A stretch of 64,000 nucleotides of DNA from Brumimicrobium aurantiacum (lineage in GTDB: Bacteria; Bacteroidota; Bacteroidia; Flavobacteriales_D; Crocinitomicaceae): assembly GCF_003402975.1 (NCBI RefSeq), contig NZ_QURB01000009.1, positions 1 through 64,000 on the forward strand, given 5' to 3'. The notes under the pieces were generated by a model. That model made no database searches. It worked only from the letters and a program-made list of their open reading frames with translations, and was not told the DNA's origin. Positions 46,221 through 55,850 of the stretch are shown here, piece by piece. Made by a program: the position numbers and the translations under genes. Numbering within the stretch: the first letter of the stretch is position 1; each line of letters starts with the position of its first letter.

Positions 46221-47429
46221 TTATGCATCAACTTGTTTCTGATAAAAAATAGTTTTAAGGTAATTACTTTGAGCAAATTCAATTGGATGGTCATCATCAT
46301 GTAAGGTATAATGTAAATATTTCCAATTGTCTTTTGATGTAATTCCAGCATCATGATGTATTTCTTCGAACATTTGAAGTGAAATTCGACTCGAGCATGA
46401 ACCTAATATTAAAACTCCTTTATCGTCCGTAAGTGACCTTCCGAGTCTTGCCAATCGTTCATACTGGTGAGCGGCACTCTCTACTTCTTTCCCTTGTTTT
46501 GCAAAAGAAGGAGGATCGATGATGACAATATCAAATTGCTGCTCTTTTTCAATAAGCTCTTCCAAGGCAATAAAGGCGTCTGCAGTAATTGGATTCCATT
46601 TAGATTGATCAAAATTGTTGAGCTGTATATTCTCTTCAGCGACATTCATAGCATGCTGACTAATATCAACAGAAGTTAAAGATTCAGCACCACCTTTTAG
46701 GGCGTGAATACCAAAACCTCCTACATAACTGAAAACATCAAGTACCCTTTTTCCTTTGGCATTTTTTTGCACCCAATGTCTGTTTGGACGTTGATCAAGG
46801 AAAAAACCTGTTTTATGTCCGGATTGTGTATAAGCATAGTATTTTACGCCATATTCTTCGAATACAATTTTTTCATTAGATAGTGACTCTCCAATAAAAT
46901 CTCCTTCTTCATAAGGGAAGGTGTTTTTCATTTGAATTTTTCTACTGAATCGAATTACAATTGTTTTCAGACCATAAACTTCTTTGATTTTTTCTGATAA
47001 AATATCGAGGTGAGGCTTCCAAGCATTGGAGTAGATTTTCAAAACACCAACTTGCTGATATACATCAAGAATTAATCCCGGGAAATGATCATTTTCTCCA
47101 TGAATTCCCCTATAACCTGTTATACCTTTTTTGATGAGGTTTTGTCTTTTCGAATGCGCCTTTCTTAATTGAGAGCTCCAGAAATCGCCGTTGAGTTGTA
47201 ATCTGTTCCCCAATAGAATCAACTTTATTCTAATAATTTCTTCAGGGTCCCACAATCCGAAAGCAATGGGTTTATTATAGCGTTGATCGAAAATTACGCA
47301 CAAACTACCAGCTATAGCAGTATCTTTTGGCCCTTTTTCAATGCTGTTTTCAAATATCCAAGGATGTCCTTGTTTTACAGCTCTTTCTCCAGCCTTGTTG
47401 AGCTTAATTGCTAGTGTGGGGATTTTCAT
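46221..47429 (-). CDS. rlmI: 23S rRNA (cytosine-C5) methyltransferase RlmI-like
   Basis: A 402-residue class I rRNA methyltransferase. N-terminal PUA domain (KQGHPWIFENSIE), then the SAM-binding region (KRVLDVFSYVGGFGIHALKGG, SVDISQHAMNVAEENIQ) and the catalytic motif IIDPPSFAKQGKE with a cysteine in LGSCSSRIS. RlmI methylates C1962 of 23S rRNA in E. coli; the specificity here is inferred. Confidence 0.93.
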   Translation of the reverse strand: MKIPTLAIKLNKAGERAVKQGHPWIFENSIEKGPKDTAIAGSLCVIFDQRYNKPIAFGLWDPEEIIRIKLILLGNRLQLNGDFWSSQLRKAHSKRQNLIKKGITGYRGIHGENDHFPGLILDVYQQVGVLKIYSNAWKPHLDILSEKIKEVYGLKTIVIRFSRKIQMKNTFPYEEGDFIGESLSNEKIVFEEYGVKYYAYTQSGHKTGFFLDQRPNRHWVQKNAKGKRVLDVFSYVGGFGIHALKGGAESLTSVDISQHAMNVAEENIQLNNFDQSKWNPITADAFIALEELIEKEQQFDIVIIDPPSFAKQGKEVESAAHQYERLARLGRSLTDDKGVLILGSCSSRISLQMFEEIHHDAGITSKDNWKYLHYTLHDDDHPIEFAQSNYLKTIFYQKQVDA

Positions 47430-47533
47430 TTGTATAAATTGAATTGCGAAATTACGAATAAATACAAAGGCTGATTGATTTTAGATTTCTTATTTAGTGT
47501 TGACTGATATTCATTTTTAAAAAATGAATTCTT

Positions 47534-47680
47534 TTACTTTTTCCGCTTAGTGAAAAAACGCATTGCGGAGAAATAAAGAAAGCCACCAATCAACCAAATT
47601 GGAGTTCCACGTAAAAGATTAGTTCGAGTGCTTTCTTCATCTTGTGAAATTGGAAAAAGGATGACGATAAAAAGATACAT
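47534..47680 (-). CDS. Small membrane protein, possibly truncated by an upstream in-frame stop
   Basis: A 48-residue minus-strand frame beginning MYLFIVILFPISQDEESTRT, with a second hydrophobic stretch (PIWLIGGFLYFSAMRFF) and a lysine/arginine tail, looks like a real two-helix miniprotein. In the same frame upstream, an ATG at 47728 starts a hydrophobic lead (MTLKGQIIASII) that is broken by TGA at 47690-47692, only three codons before the internal ATG. Either translation starts at 47680 or an older, longer gene has acquired a nonsense codon (TGG to TGA would do it). A plus-strand frame here (47628-47873) looks like a shadow. Confidence 0.5.
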   Translation of the reverse strand: MYLFIVILFPISQDEESTRTNLLRGTPIWLIGGFLYFSAMRFFTKRKK

Positions 47681-47801
47681 AAGAAGAGTTCATATTATAC
47701 TTGCAATGATTTGTCCCTTCAAAGTCATGTTTATCGGATTAGCTTGTTTTCAATTTAATATCCAAATTAATAAAAATTCAACCAAATTTATCGCCTCCAA
47801 C

Positions 47802-48272
47802 CTAAAAGTTAAACAATCCGTAATCCTCAAGAAGGAAAACAAGCGTAATAAAAGAAATGTAAAGAAAACGTAATTTCAGTGTCGGGTTTAAAAGTTGTTT
47901 ATCGATGGTTTTGTCTTTATCTATAGATATTATTCCAAGAAGTATAACAAGGCTCAACCCACCAACAATCAGCATTGGTTTATAACTTGGAAAAGCTAAA
48001 ATATTAAACAAAACACCAATAATAGCAACTCCAGATGCGATTCCTCCCAGTTTAAAATAGAAGGAACTCATTCCTTTAGGTTCTTTAAATGTTTTTTGAG
48101 CGGCCAATACATAAGCAATTGAAACAAATGAAAGAAGAAAAACGGTTATGTAGTTCGCATATTGAAGGTTCAATGGTTTTGCAGAAATAGCCAATGTAGT
48201 GAGTAGAATAAGTAAGTATTCTCTTTTTAATACAAATGCACTAATCTTATTAATCATGTTGTACTGTTCCAT
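47802..48272 (-). CDS. Polytopic membrane protein, unknown
   Basis: A 156-residue protein with about five membrane helices (LLILLTTLAISAKPLNLQYA, YITVFLLSFVSIAYVLAA, GGIASGVAIIGVLFNILAF, MLIVGGLSLVILLGIISI, RFLYISFITLVFLLE). No known family recognised. It lies upstream of the small membrane protein on the same strand. ATG at 48272 is the longest start; an ATG five codons in is also possible. Confidence 0.6.
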   Translation of the reverse strand: MEQYNMINKISAFVLKREYLLILLTTLAISAKPLNLQYANYITVFLLSFVSIAYVLAAQKTFKEPKGMSSFYFKLGGIASGVAIIGVLFNILAFPSYKPMLIVGGLSLVILLGIISIDKDKTIDKQLLNPTLKLRFLYISFITLVFLLEDYGLFNF

Positions 48273-48400
48273 TTTCTTTTTTTATAAAAGTATATGAAAA
48301 AGTGAAATTGAAGCCTAATAAAACAACACTTGTATGAATATACTCAACAGAAATCTTCTGGAAACATTCGGAAATAAAATTGCTGAGTTTTCCAACAGGA

Positions 48401-49999
48401 TCAATTTTCAGAAATTAACGATTTCAAATACGCATAATTGTTTTTGTCCTTAGGTACTGTTTTCAGTTTAAAAGTAAATTCGGATGTTTCTTTTGATAAT
48501 TTTAAATCTCGAAATTGTTCAAAAGTTAAATAAGCAATTTTTTTGTCGTAAACAGCAAAAATAAAACACGCTTTTTGCTCTGGAATTCTTAGTATATTTC
48601 TATTGTTACTTAGGACACCATTAAATCCTTTTATAATAATTGAACTATTTGATAAATCCATTTGATTTCCTTCTTCATCAACGAATTGAGCAATAACATT
48701 AAAAGTTTCAAAAGTAAAAGGTTCATCGCAATTCCAGATTCCAAACCCATCAATAGAAAAACTTCGAATGAGCTGACTGTTTGCATCCAAATCTTTTGCT
48801 TTAGCTTCTTCTCTTGCAAGAACTTTTTCATATTGGGCGTTTAGTTCCTTGTTAATTGAATTTTGTTTTTCAATTGCATTTCGTTTTTCTTGATATTCTT
48901 TTTGTCTCTTCTTATTATCGGCAATAATGGCTTGATTTATTTTCTCATTTTTCTCTCTTTGTTGCTTATTGCGAATTCTTTGTTTTTCGTTTCTCTTTTT
49001 GATAAGCGTATTAACGCGCTCTTGCTCTTTAATTGCTGCTTTTATTTTTGCCTCGTTTTGATGACGCTCATTTTGTTTTTGCTTAAATGTTTTAATTTTT
49101 TTGTCATAAACTTGAAGTGCTTTGTCATAATCTTCCCCTTCTAAAACAGGCTTTGCTAAATAGGAAACTTTACGTTGATTGTTGCTAAAGTTGACTTTAT
49201 ACTTTCCTTTATCTTTACTTCTTTTTAGTTCAACCTTCTTCCATATTTCATTGGCATCTTCAGGTTTAAAGCTGTTTTCCGTTTGGTCAAGTTGAAATTT
49301 TAAGTTGTCATAAACCATTAGTTCTTCAAATGACCTGGGATCGATTGAGATATTTATAATCGGATTTTTATCATCAGCTTTTTCTGGTTTACTCGGAGGA
49401 ACAGTTGTCGACTTTTCAATTTCTAAAGTTGCATTCACATCAGTTACATTGCTTTTTTCACGATAAATCCAATTCTTTTGAACAGTGTCCAAATAGTATA
49501 TGTTATGGGAACTTGAGGAGTTTCCACTAACCATATTAATTTCAGGTTTACGCTCGGGATTCACAAAAACAGGATTTTCATTTTTAAAAGCGAGTACTTC
49601 ACACATTCCAGATGATTCAAAATCGTAGCTTACTCCTAATGAGTCATATTCGAGTGGGATACCTGCTAGGAAGAAATCAACAGGATTTGTAAACTCTCTA
49701 TATTGAACTTTTATCTCTCCAGTAATTTTAGCTCCTTGTTTATCCAAGAAAGCGTGTTTAGGGAAAATTAGAATACTACCAGATTCAGCATAAAGTGTAT
49801 CACCTTGCTCTGCTTTAAGAGTAAAATTTTCAAAACGAATATCCATTTCCTTTAGCGGAGCTTGAATAAAATAAGATTTGCTTTGCTTACTTTTTAATTC
49901 AGTATCGTTACTTGATTTTGTTGTTTGATGTTCAATTTCTTGATTACAACTTAAAAGAAATGTGCCTAAAAGTAAAATGAGAAAGAGCGTTGACTTCAT
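48401..49999 (-). CDS. Lipoprotein with charged coiled-coil segment, unknown
   Basis: A 532-residue lipoprotein, lipobox TFLLSCNQE. The N-terminal ~170 residues contain a pattern frequent in Bacteroidota lipoproteins (ILIFPKHAFLDKQGAKITGE, then YREFTNPVDFFLAGIPLEYD and FESSGMCEVLAF). Residues ~285-390 are extraordinarily rich in Lys, Glu, Gln, Asn and Arg (QRIRNKQQREKNEKINQAII) and should form a long single helix or coiled coil. A beta-rich C-terminal domain follows (FSIDGFGIWNCDEPFTFETF). Function unknown; possibly an envelope-spanning structural protein. Confidence 0.72.
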   Translation of the reverse strand: MKSTLFLILLLGTFLLSCNQEIEHQTTKSSNDTELKSKQSKSYFIQAPLKEMDIRFENFTLKAEQGDTLYAESGSILIFPKHAFLDKQGAKITGEIKVQYREFTNPVDFFLAGIPLEYDSLGVSYDFESSGMCEVLAFKNENPVFVNPERKPEINMVSGNSSSSHNIYYLDTVQKNWIYREKSNVTDVNATLEIEKSTTVPPSKPEKADDKNPIINISIDPRSFEELMVYDNLKFQLDQTENSFKPEDANEIWKKVELKRSKDKGKYKVNFSNNQRKVSYLAKPVLEGEDYDKALQVYDKKIKTFKQKQNERHQNEAKIKAAIKEQERVNTLIKKRNEKQRIRNKQQREKNEKINQAIIADNKKRQKEYQEKRNAIEKQNSINKELNAQYEKVLAREEAKAKDLDANSQLIRSFSIDGFGIWNCDEPFTFETFNVIAQFVDEEGNQMDLSNSSIIIKGFNGVLSNNRNILRIPEQKACFIFAVYDKKIAYLTFEQFRDLKLSKETSEFTFKLKTVPKDKNNYAYLKSLISEN

Positions 50000-50083
50000 A
50001 ATTAATAGTTTAGCATTTGTAAACTCATAACTATTTGAAGAGGTAATGGTTACATAATCGTTTAGATTACAACCTACTTTTTA

Positions 50084-50958
50084 TCAATGATTCTTTCTTT
50101 TCGAAATCACTTTTCCTGTATTATCATTTCCTTGGTATGTGGTTCTTTGTAACCACTTCATGCTTCCTTTTTCATATTCTATTTCAGTAAGATTAAGCAT
50201 TTTTATGAACTCAAAATAATCGCGTGTTGAAGATTTATTGTGAATTTTTCCATTGATAATTGCCGTTTCAACAGCATTGAGATCATAGTTTTTAACTGTA
50301 CCAACAATTTCACCATTTTCGAAATTACATTCTGCGAGTTTTAGGTTGTTATACATTCCAAATCCACTAATTTCTGCAGCAAGAATCCCTCGGCCTTGCA
50401 TCAAACCGGCTACGCAGTCCCCTCTAAAAATGACTTTTATTTCTACCGATTCATAATAGGGTTTTCCATTTAAATATCCTTTAATCTTATCAGGTGTAAA
50501 TCTCACCGTAAACGTATCTTCTACACGACCTGTGTATTTTTGTCCATCAACATATTTGTAAGCATTGAGTTGGTTGGTATTTTTTTTGTCAAATGAGATT
50601 CCTTCAACATAAGGGTTGGTGTAAATCTCTTTATTAAATCCACCATTGACACTGTCTTTCCTCCATCCGTTGGCAAGATGATATCCCGCAATATTTTCTC
50701 CCACGTATTGGTTGTAGGTTAAGCCATCACCTTTTGGGTAATTGGTTCTAACATGAAGTGGAGGAGCAAATATTTTTTTTCGTCGGGACAACAGTGGCAA
50801 CCCACTTGACAACATAGATGACCATGGGCACAGTCGGACAAAATGATTGGTTGATCAATTTTTATTTCTCTTTTAATGAGCGTGTCATTTTGTGCATTGA
50901 TGTTTGAAATCGACCAACACATCAAGAGGCTTAAAAGGAGTGTAATTACGTTTTTCAT
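50084..50958 (-). pseudogene. Secreted protein gene split by a frameshift at an A8 run
   Basis: Two overlapping minus-strand frames join into one plausible protein of about 290 residues. The first starts MKNVITLLLSLLMCWSI with a signal peptide and continues through CAHGHLCCQVGCHCCPDEKK. At a run of eight A on the coding strand (50773-50780) the frame must change; adding one A gives CPDEKKIFAPPLHVRTNYPK and continues to the stop at 50084. The total span is 875 bases, one short of a multiple of three. The N-terminal part holds six cysteines in 16 residues. Causes could be a real loss of one base, a sequencing error in the homopolymer, or transcriptional slippage. No family recognised. Confidence 0.7.
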
Positions 50959-51201
50959 GATGATTTTATTCTGTTTTTTTGAATAGTACATTTTAAAACA
51001 GAATGGGTTCAATAAAAGTCACATTGGTCTGATACCTTCCCTTTCAACTTCACATACATTGCCATAAGTTTTTCCATCACAGCATTTATATCATTAAATG
51101 CATATCAGGAACTTTACTATTGTTCTAAAGCTGTTTTTTTAATTGGAAAAAGATTTCTCCGACAAAGTCATCTCGAAATCATAACGATGAGAGAACTATT
51201 T

Positions 51202-51579
51202 TCAATTGACAATCTTAACAGTTCTTCGACCACAATAGAAATGGAAGTACTTTTTCTTTTCATCCTCTTTCGCTTGGTCAACATTTTTCATTGACTTAGG
51301 TGTTTGATAGTTAAAATTACATTCGACAAAACAAGATTTACTTTTCTTGGCCATTTTTTTCAGCATTTTAATTTCCTTTGCTGTTAAATCCTGGTAAGAA
51401 TTGACTCCTTCTCTTTTTGGAATTTTAGTGTAGTCTCTTGGGAAATATTTAAAATCTACCACGTTATAAAACTGGATTTCTTTTGAGTCACATTTAACTT
51501 CACGGTGTGTAGCTTCTTGACAAAAACTTAGTGAACTTCCTAAAATAATTAGAACAAAAATCAATATTGCATTTTTCAT
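51202..51579 (-). CDS. Small secreted protein, unknown
   Basis: A 125-residue exported protein, signal peptide ILIFVLIILGSSLSFCQ, then a lysine-rich mature part with four cysteines (VKCDSKE, KSCFVECNF, FYCGRR) that could form two disulphides. No family recognised. It lies upstream of the frameshifted gene on the same strand, with 243 gene-free bases between. Confidence 0.6.
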   Translation of the reverse strand: MKNAILIFVLIILGSSLSFCQEATHREVKCDSKEIQFYNVVDFKYFPRDYTKIPKREGVNSYQDLTAKEIKMLKKMAKKSKSCFVECNFNYQTPKSMKNVDQAKEDEKKKYFHFYCGRRTVKIVN

Positions 51580-51839
51580 AAGAGTATTTTTTTTAATAAC
51601 GTTGAAAATTAAAATTCGTTACAGTTCATGTGTTTTGATCATTGAGATTTAGAAAAACATTTCGTACTAATTGAAGGATAGTTCTTACTTGCATCTAAAT
51701 TATTATGTATGCATTGAAAACACTACAAAACTCTGTTTTTCAATTGTAAGTATTTGAGAGTTGGAATCGAATTTTATTGTATTATTGTAGAACTTTTAAG
51801 GACCATTTTTGTTTTTATTTTAACTCCATTGCAAATTCT

Positions 51840-52631
51840 ATGTTAAGTTATACTATTTATCCTAATGAAAACACCACAAAATGGGTGACTTTTGTGCATG
51901 GAGCAGGAGGGAGTAGTTCTATTTGGTATCGGCAAGTTCGAACTTTTCAAAATGATTTTAATGTTTTATTGATCGACTTGCGTGGACACGGAAATAGTCA
52001 AATGCCAATAAAGCAACAGGTAAAACAAAAATATACTTTCGAGGTGGTCTCAAATGATATTTTGGAAGTATTGGATCATTTAAAAATTGAAAAATCACAT
52101 TTTATTGGAATTTCTTTAGGAACGATTTTGATTCGTGATATGGCGGAAAGAAATCCTGAGCGAATTCAAAGTATGGTGATGGGAGGCGCAATTCTAAAGA
52201 TGAATGTCCGTTCAAAATTCTTGATTGGCTTTGGTAACGCTTTTAAATCTGTAGTGCCATATATTTTCCTGTACAAATTATTCGCTTTTGTGATTATGCC
52301 CCGAAAAAATCACAAAGAGTCTCGTTCATTATTTGTAAACGAAGCCAAAAAACTTTACCAAAAGGAATTCAAACGTTGGTTTAAATTGACCACAGAGCTA
52401 ACACCTTTGTTGAAGTTGTTTAGAATGAAAGATGTGAAAATTCCAACGCTTTACATTATGGGAGAACAAGATCATTTGTTCTTGCCTGCAATCCGAGAGG
52501 TGATTTCAAAGCATTTAAGTGCACAATTACACGTTATCAAGAACTGTGGACATGTTGTGAATGTTGAACAACCCCGAGAATTTAATGATAAAGTGCTTTC
52601 GTTTTTGAAGTTGCATGGTGAACAAGCTTAA
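51840..52631 (+). CDS. Alpha/beta-hydrolase-fold protein
   Basis: A 263-residue cytoplasmic hydrolase: oxyanion-hole motif FVHGAGGSSSIW, catalytic serine in FIGISLGTILIRDMA, acid in MGEQDHLFLP and histidine in NCGHVVNVEQP. The nucleophile sits in GISLG, within the usual G-x-S-x-G pattern. Esterase, lipase-like or C-C hydrolase activities are possible; substrate unknown. The ATG at 51840 is chosen because the residues added by an upstream TTG (51777) do not fit the fold. Confidence 0.82.
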   Translation: MLSYTIYPNENTTKWVTFVHGAGGSSSIWYRQVRTFQNDFNVLLIDLRGHGNSQMPIKQQVKQKYTFEVVSNDILEVLDHLKIEKSHFIGISLGTILIRDMAERNPERIQSMVMGGAILKMNVRSKFLIGFGNAFKSVVPYIFLYKLFAFVIMPRKNHKESRSLFVNEAKKLYQKEFKRWFKLTTELTPLLKLFRMKDVKIPTLYIMGEQDHLFLPAIREVISKHLSAQLHVIKNCGHVVNVEQPREFNDKVLSFLKLHGEQA

Positions 52632-52632
52632 G

Positions 52633-53028
52633 TCACTTCGAAACTTTAAAGTGTTTAACGTTAATCGGTTCTCCCATCTCTTTTATTTCAAGAGTAAGCG
52701 TGTCAGGATGGATTAGTTCAAATCGAATTGAATCTCTAATCTCCGGTCCCTCTATATAAGATCCAATAATTTTGTCTTGATAAATATGGTAGGACTTTTT
52801 GTGAGGTGAATTTCCATTTACATGAAAAGTATAGCTTTGTTCATCAAATTCAATGATGTATTTACTCTTAATAGGAGCAGACTCAATTGGTTTCCATTTT
52901 CCATATAAAGCGACGTGCTTACTTTCTTCTTTATTCAATTGATGTTTTTTCGTTAAACTACAGCTTTGGAGAAAAATAAATAAACAACTATAAAGGATGA
53001 AATCTTGAGGTTTAACGCTATTTATCAT
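52633..53028 (-). CDS. Small lipocalin-like lipoprotein
   Basis: A 131-residue lipoprotein, lipobox LQSCSL after a hydrophobic signal. The ~95-residue mature part looks like one beta-barrel or lipocalin-like domain (ALYGKWKPIESAPI, KYIIEFDEQSYTFHVNG, DTLTLEIKEMGEPI). It is convergent with the alpha/beta hydrolase, one base apart. Function unknown. Confidence 0.6.
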   Translation of the reverse strand: MINSVKPQDFILYSCLFIFLQSCSLTKKHQLNKEESKHVALYGKWKPIESAPIKSKYIIEFDEQSYTFHVNGNSPHKKSYHIYQDKIIGSYIEGPEIRDSIRFELIHPDTLTLEIKEMGEPINVKHFKVSK

Positions 53029-53380
53029 TTGATCTTTATTTTAAAGTTCAGTAAATACTCAAAAATAGAGTAAAAGAAAGATAGTTCATCTACTTTGAAG
53101 ATTAAATTCCTTTAATCAAATGATTGATACGAATAAACCTTTCATCAAACTTGACTTTTACCTGTTTTATAGTTAATTATGTGTTAGATTAGTTAACAAA
53201 GTAAACAATGTATATAGGTTTTAGAGTTGTAAAGCGCAATATCAAAGGTGATCGAGGATAAAATTTTGAATTCCGTTTTTAAGCTGTTCTAAACAAGACA
53301 AATTAGAAGGAGCTTTGAAAAAGCATAATAAGGAAGAAAGAGAACACTTCCAGATATAATATTAACTACGACTACAAACC
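53029..53380. other. Gene-free gap with a possible lipoprotein remnant
   Basis: No intact gene is seen. On the plus strand, bases 53270-53359 read PFLSCSKQDKLEGALKKHNK and nine more residues to a stop, with a lipobox-like LSC but no start codon. It may be the worn end of a lipoprotein gene or chance. Confidence 0.3.
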
Positions 53381-53415
53381 AAAAAAACTCCAACTAATAC
53401 GGTTGGAGTTTTTTT
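53381..53415 (-). terminator. Terminator after the S9 peptidase
   Basis: AAAAAAACTCCAAC pairs exactly with GTTGGAGTTTTTTT around the loop TAATACG. On the minus strand it follows the S9 peptidase stop; with A- and T-runs on both sides it could act in both directions. Confidence 0.88.
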
Positions 53416-53438
53416 AATTCTTTGCCTAAAGGCTAAAG

Positions 53439-55850
53439 CTATTTATTCTTCACATATTTTTCTAACCACTGGTCTTGTTCCCAAAGTAAATGCAAAACAC
53501 TTTCTTTGGCTTTGTATCCGTGACTTTCTTTGGGTAAAATAACCAAACGAACTGTTGCACCTAAACCTTTTAAGGCATTGAAATATCGCTCACTTTGCAT
53601 TGGATAGGTACCTGAATTATTGTCTGCTTCACCATGAATTAACAACAATGGCTGATTCATCTTATCTGCATTCATAAATGGTGACATTGTATTGTAAACC
53701 TCAGGTGCTTCCCAATAGTTTCTTTCTTCACTTTGGAATCCAAATGGCGTAAGCGTTCTGTTGTATGCTCCACTTCTTGCAATTCCTGCTGCAAATAAAT
53801 CTGAATGTGTCAAGAGGTTGGCTACCATAAATGCACCGTAAGAATGTCCACCAACAGCTACTCTGTTTCTGTCAATATATCCCATTGCATCTACTGCGTC
53901 AATTGCAGCTTTTCCGTTAGCCACCAATTGTTTTACATACGTGTCATTAGGTTGTTCATCACCTTCTCCAACAATTGGGAAAGAAGCGTTATCCAATACA
54001 GCATAGCCTTTGGTAACCCAATAAATCATTGAACCATAATGAGGATAAGTGAATTTATTTGGATTTTGTGTGTTTTGACTTGCACTTGCTTGATTCTTAT
54101 ATTCTCTCGGATAAGCCCAAATAATCAACGGCACTTTTTCTTTTTTCTCTTTGTCATATCCTACAGGTAAATACAAAGTTCCTGAAAGATCTAATCCGTC
54201 ATCACGTTTGTAATTAATCACTTCTTTGTGTACATCTTGAATGCTTTTAAATGGATTTTCGAAGAAGGTAATTTGATTTAACTTTTTACCTTTTGTATTT
54301 CTAAAAAAGTAATTTGGGTATTCTGTAGAAGATTCAATTCTCACCAATAACTGATTGTTTCTTGGGTCAAAATCTCTTAAACTTTCAATTTTATCAGTAT
54401 ATTTTGATTGATAAATTCTATTTTTCTTCAGTGATTCTAGGTCTAATTCATCTAAAAATGGAAACTGTCCTTCTTTAGAATGTCCTTCTCCAAGTAGAAA
54501 AGCTTTATTGTCTTTCAAGGCCAAAACACTTTCTCCCATTTCGTTTCTTTTCATCACAAAACTTCCTGGATTACTGTAGGCATCTTGATAATTTCTATCC
54601 TCAATTATTTTTGCTTCAACCGAATTGTCTGAAGGATTAAAAAGGTAAGATTTAGTATTACGTGTATTCCACCAATAATCACTTGCAATAGCAATATCGT
54701 CAGTAGCCCATTGAATTCCACCCATTCGGTTAATTGTTTTGATTAGACTTCTTCCTTCTCCATGAAATGGTGCTTCTACTTCAAATGTCTCATCTCTAAA
54801 TGGAACTTCGTTTGCTGGATCGCCGCCATCAAGTGCTGTGGTATAAATCAATGTTGATGGCTTGTCATTTCTCCATGAAAAGTTTCTTTTTCCTGTTCTA
54901 ACAGCCATAAATCCTTGAGGTAGGTCCTCAATTAAAGGAACTTCTAAAACAACGTTAGTTAATTGAGCGTCTTTTGTGTAAATCGTAGTTTTTGAAGGGA
55001 ATCTGTAATAAGGAACTAAGTAAGAAAATGGTCTTTCTATTGTTTTAATCATTACATAATTTCCATCTGGAGAAAAGCTAATTGAAGAGTAAATATCGTC
55101 TTTCAACCAAAGTGAAGCATTTCCGTCAAGTGATACCTTATAAATTTCTGAACGTGCCAATTGTTCGAAATTGTGCTCATCACTTTTGTTACTCAATAAA
55201 TCTTGGTAGGTTCTGTTTTGGGCTTTTTTTCCATCGTTTACAGAGATGGTTGGTCCATTAGGAACTGCAGTTTTTGTGTTGATTAAATCTTCCTTTTTTG
55301 AAGAAACCATTTTCACAAGAATTGATTTTCCATCAGCAAACCAGTTGATCGCATCACCAATATTTGCGTTTACATTTGCTTCGGTTAGTTTTGTCGCTTT
55401 TGCAGCGGCCACATCAAGAACCCATAATTCTACACCTTTTGAAGTGGTATGAGTAAAGGCTAATTTATCTTGTTCTGGCGACCAGCTAAAGTTTGTCAAT
55501 TTTGGATTTTCTGGTAGTCCAGTCACTTGAACACGTTTTGCGTTTTTAGATTTTAGGCTTTTTACTTCAATATTGTTGAAGTAATTTACACGACTTCCGA
55601 TATTTGTTTTGGGGTCGATACGTAGACCTCCCAAACGTAATTCTTCTTGAGATAACTCTTCGATAGAACCGTAAGCATTTCGTGAAACCAAAATCATTTG
55701 ACTTTTGTCCTCATTCATAAATACGCTTGGTGCTCGACTAATATCGACCAAATCTAAGATTTCTTGGGAAGGTTTTTGATACGTCAATCCTTCTTGGGCA
55801 CTGACACCTATTATCGAAAGGAATGTAAATAGAAATGAAAATATTCTCAT
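53439..55850 (-). CDS. Secreted S9-family prolyl oligopeptidase-like peptidase
   Basis: An 803-residue exported peptidase, signal peptide FLFTFLSIIGVSAQ. The first ~550 residues form the beta-propeller (repeats such as NPKLTNFSWSPEQDKLAF and IYSSISFSPDGNYVMI). The C-terminal alpha/beta-hydrolase has Ser in GGHSYGAFMVANLL, Asp in HGEADNNSGT and His in PKESHGYKAKE. It resembles the glutamyl-endopeptidase-like branch of S9 common in Bacteroidota; cleavage preference is not established. Confidence 0.92.
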   Translation of the reverse strand: MRIFSFLFTFLSIIGVSAQEGLTYQKPSQEILDLVDISRAPSVFMNEDKSQMILVSRNAYGSIEELSQEELRLGGLRIDPKTNIGSRVNYFNNIEVKSLKSKNAKRVQVTGLPENPKLTNFSWSPEQDKLAFTHTTSKGVELWVLDVAAAKATKLTEANVNANIGDAINWFADGKSILVKMVSSKKEDLINTKTAVPNGPTISVNDGKKAQNRTYQDLLSNKSDEHNFEQLARSEIYKVSLDGNASLWLKDDIYSSISFSPDGNYVMIKTIERPFSYLVPYYRFPSKTTIYTKDAQLTNVVLEVPLIEDLPQGFMAVRTGKRNFSWRNDKPSTLIYTTALDGGDPANEVPFRDETFEVEAPFHGEGRSLIKTINRMGGIQWATDDIAIASDYWWNTRNTKSYLFNPSDNSVEAKIIEDRNYQDAYSNPGSFVMKRNEMGESVLALKDNKAFLLGEGHSKEGQFPFLDELDLESLKKNRIYQSKYTDKIESLRDFDPRNNQLLVRIESSTEYPNYFFRNTKGKKLNQITFFENPFKSIQDVHKEVINYKRDDGLDLSGTLYLPVGYDKEKKEKVPLIIWAYPREYKNQASASQNTQNPNKFTYPHYGSMIYWVTKGYAVLDNASFPIVGEGDEQPNDTYVKQLVANGKAAIDAVDAMGYIDRNRVAVGGHSYGAFMVANLLTHSDLFAAGIARSGAYNRTLTPFGFQSEERNYWEAPEVYNTMSPFMNADKMNQPLLLIHGEADNNSGTYPMQSERYFNALKGLGATVRLVILPKESHGYKAKESVLHLLWEQDQWLEKYVKNK

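Noticed and set aside
47628-47873. Plus-strand 81-codon open frame.
   Set aside because: Lies antisense to a more protein-like minus-strand frame, has no promoter and a composition expected of antisense AT-rich DNA.
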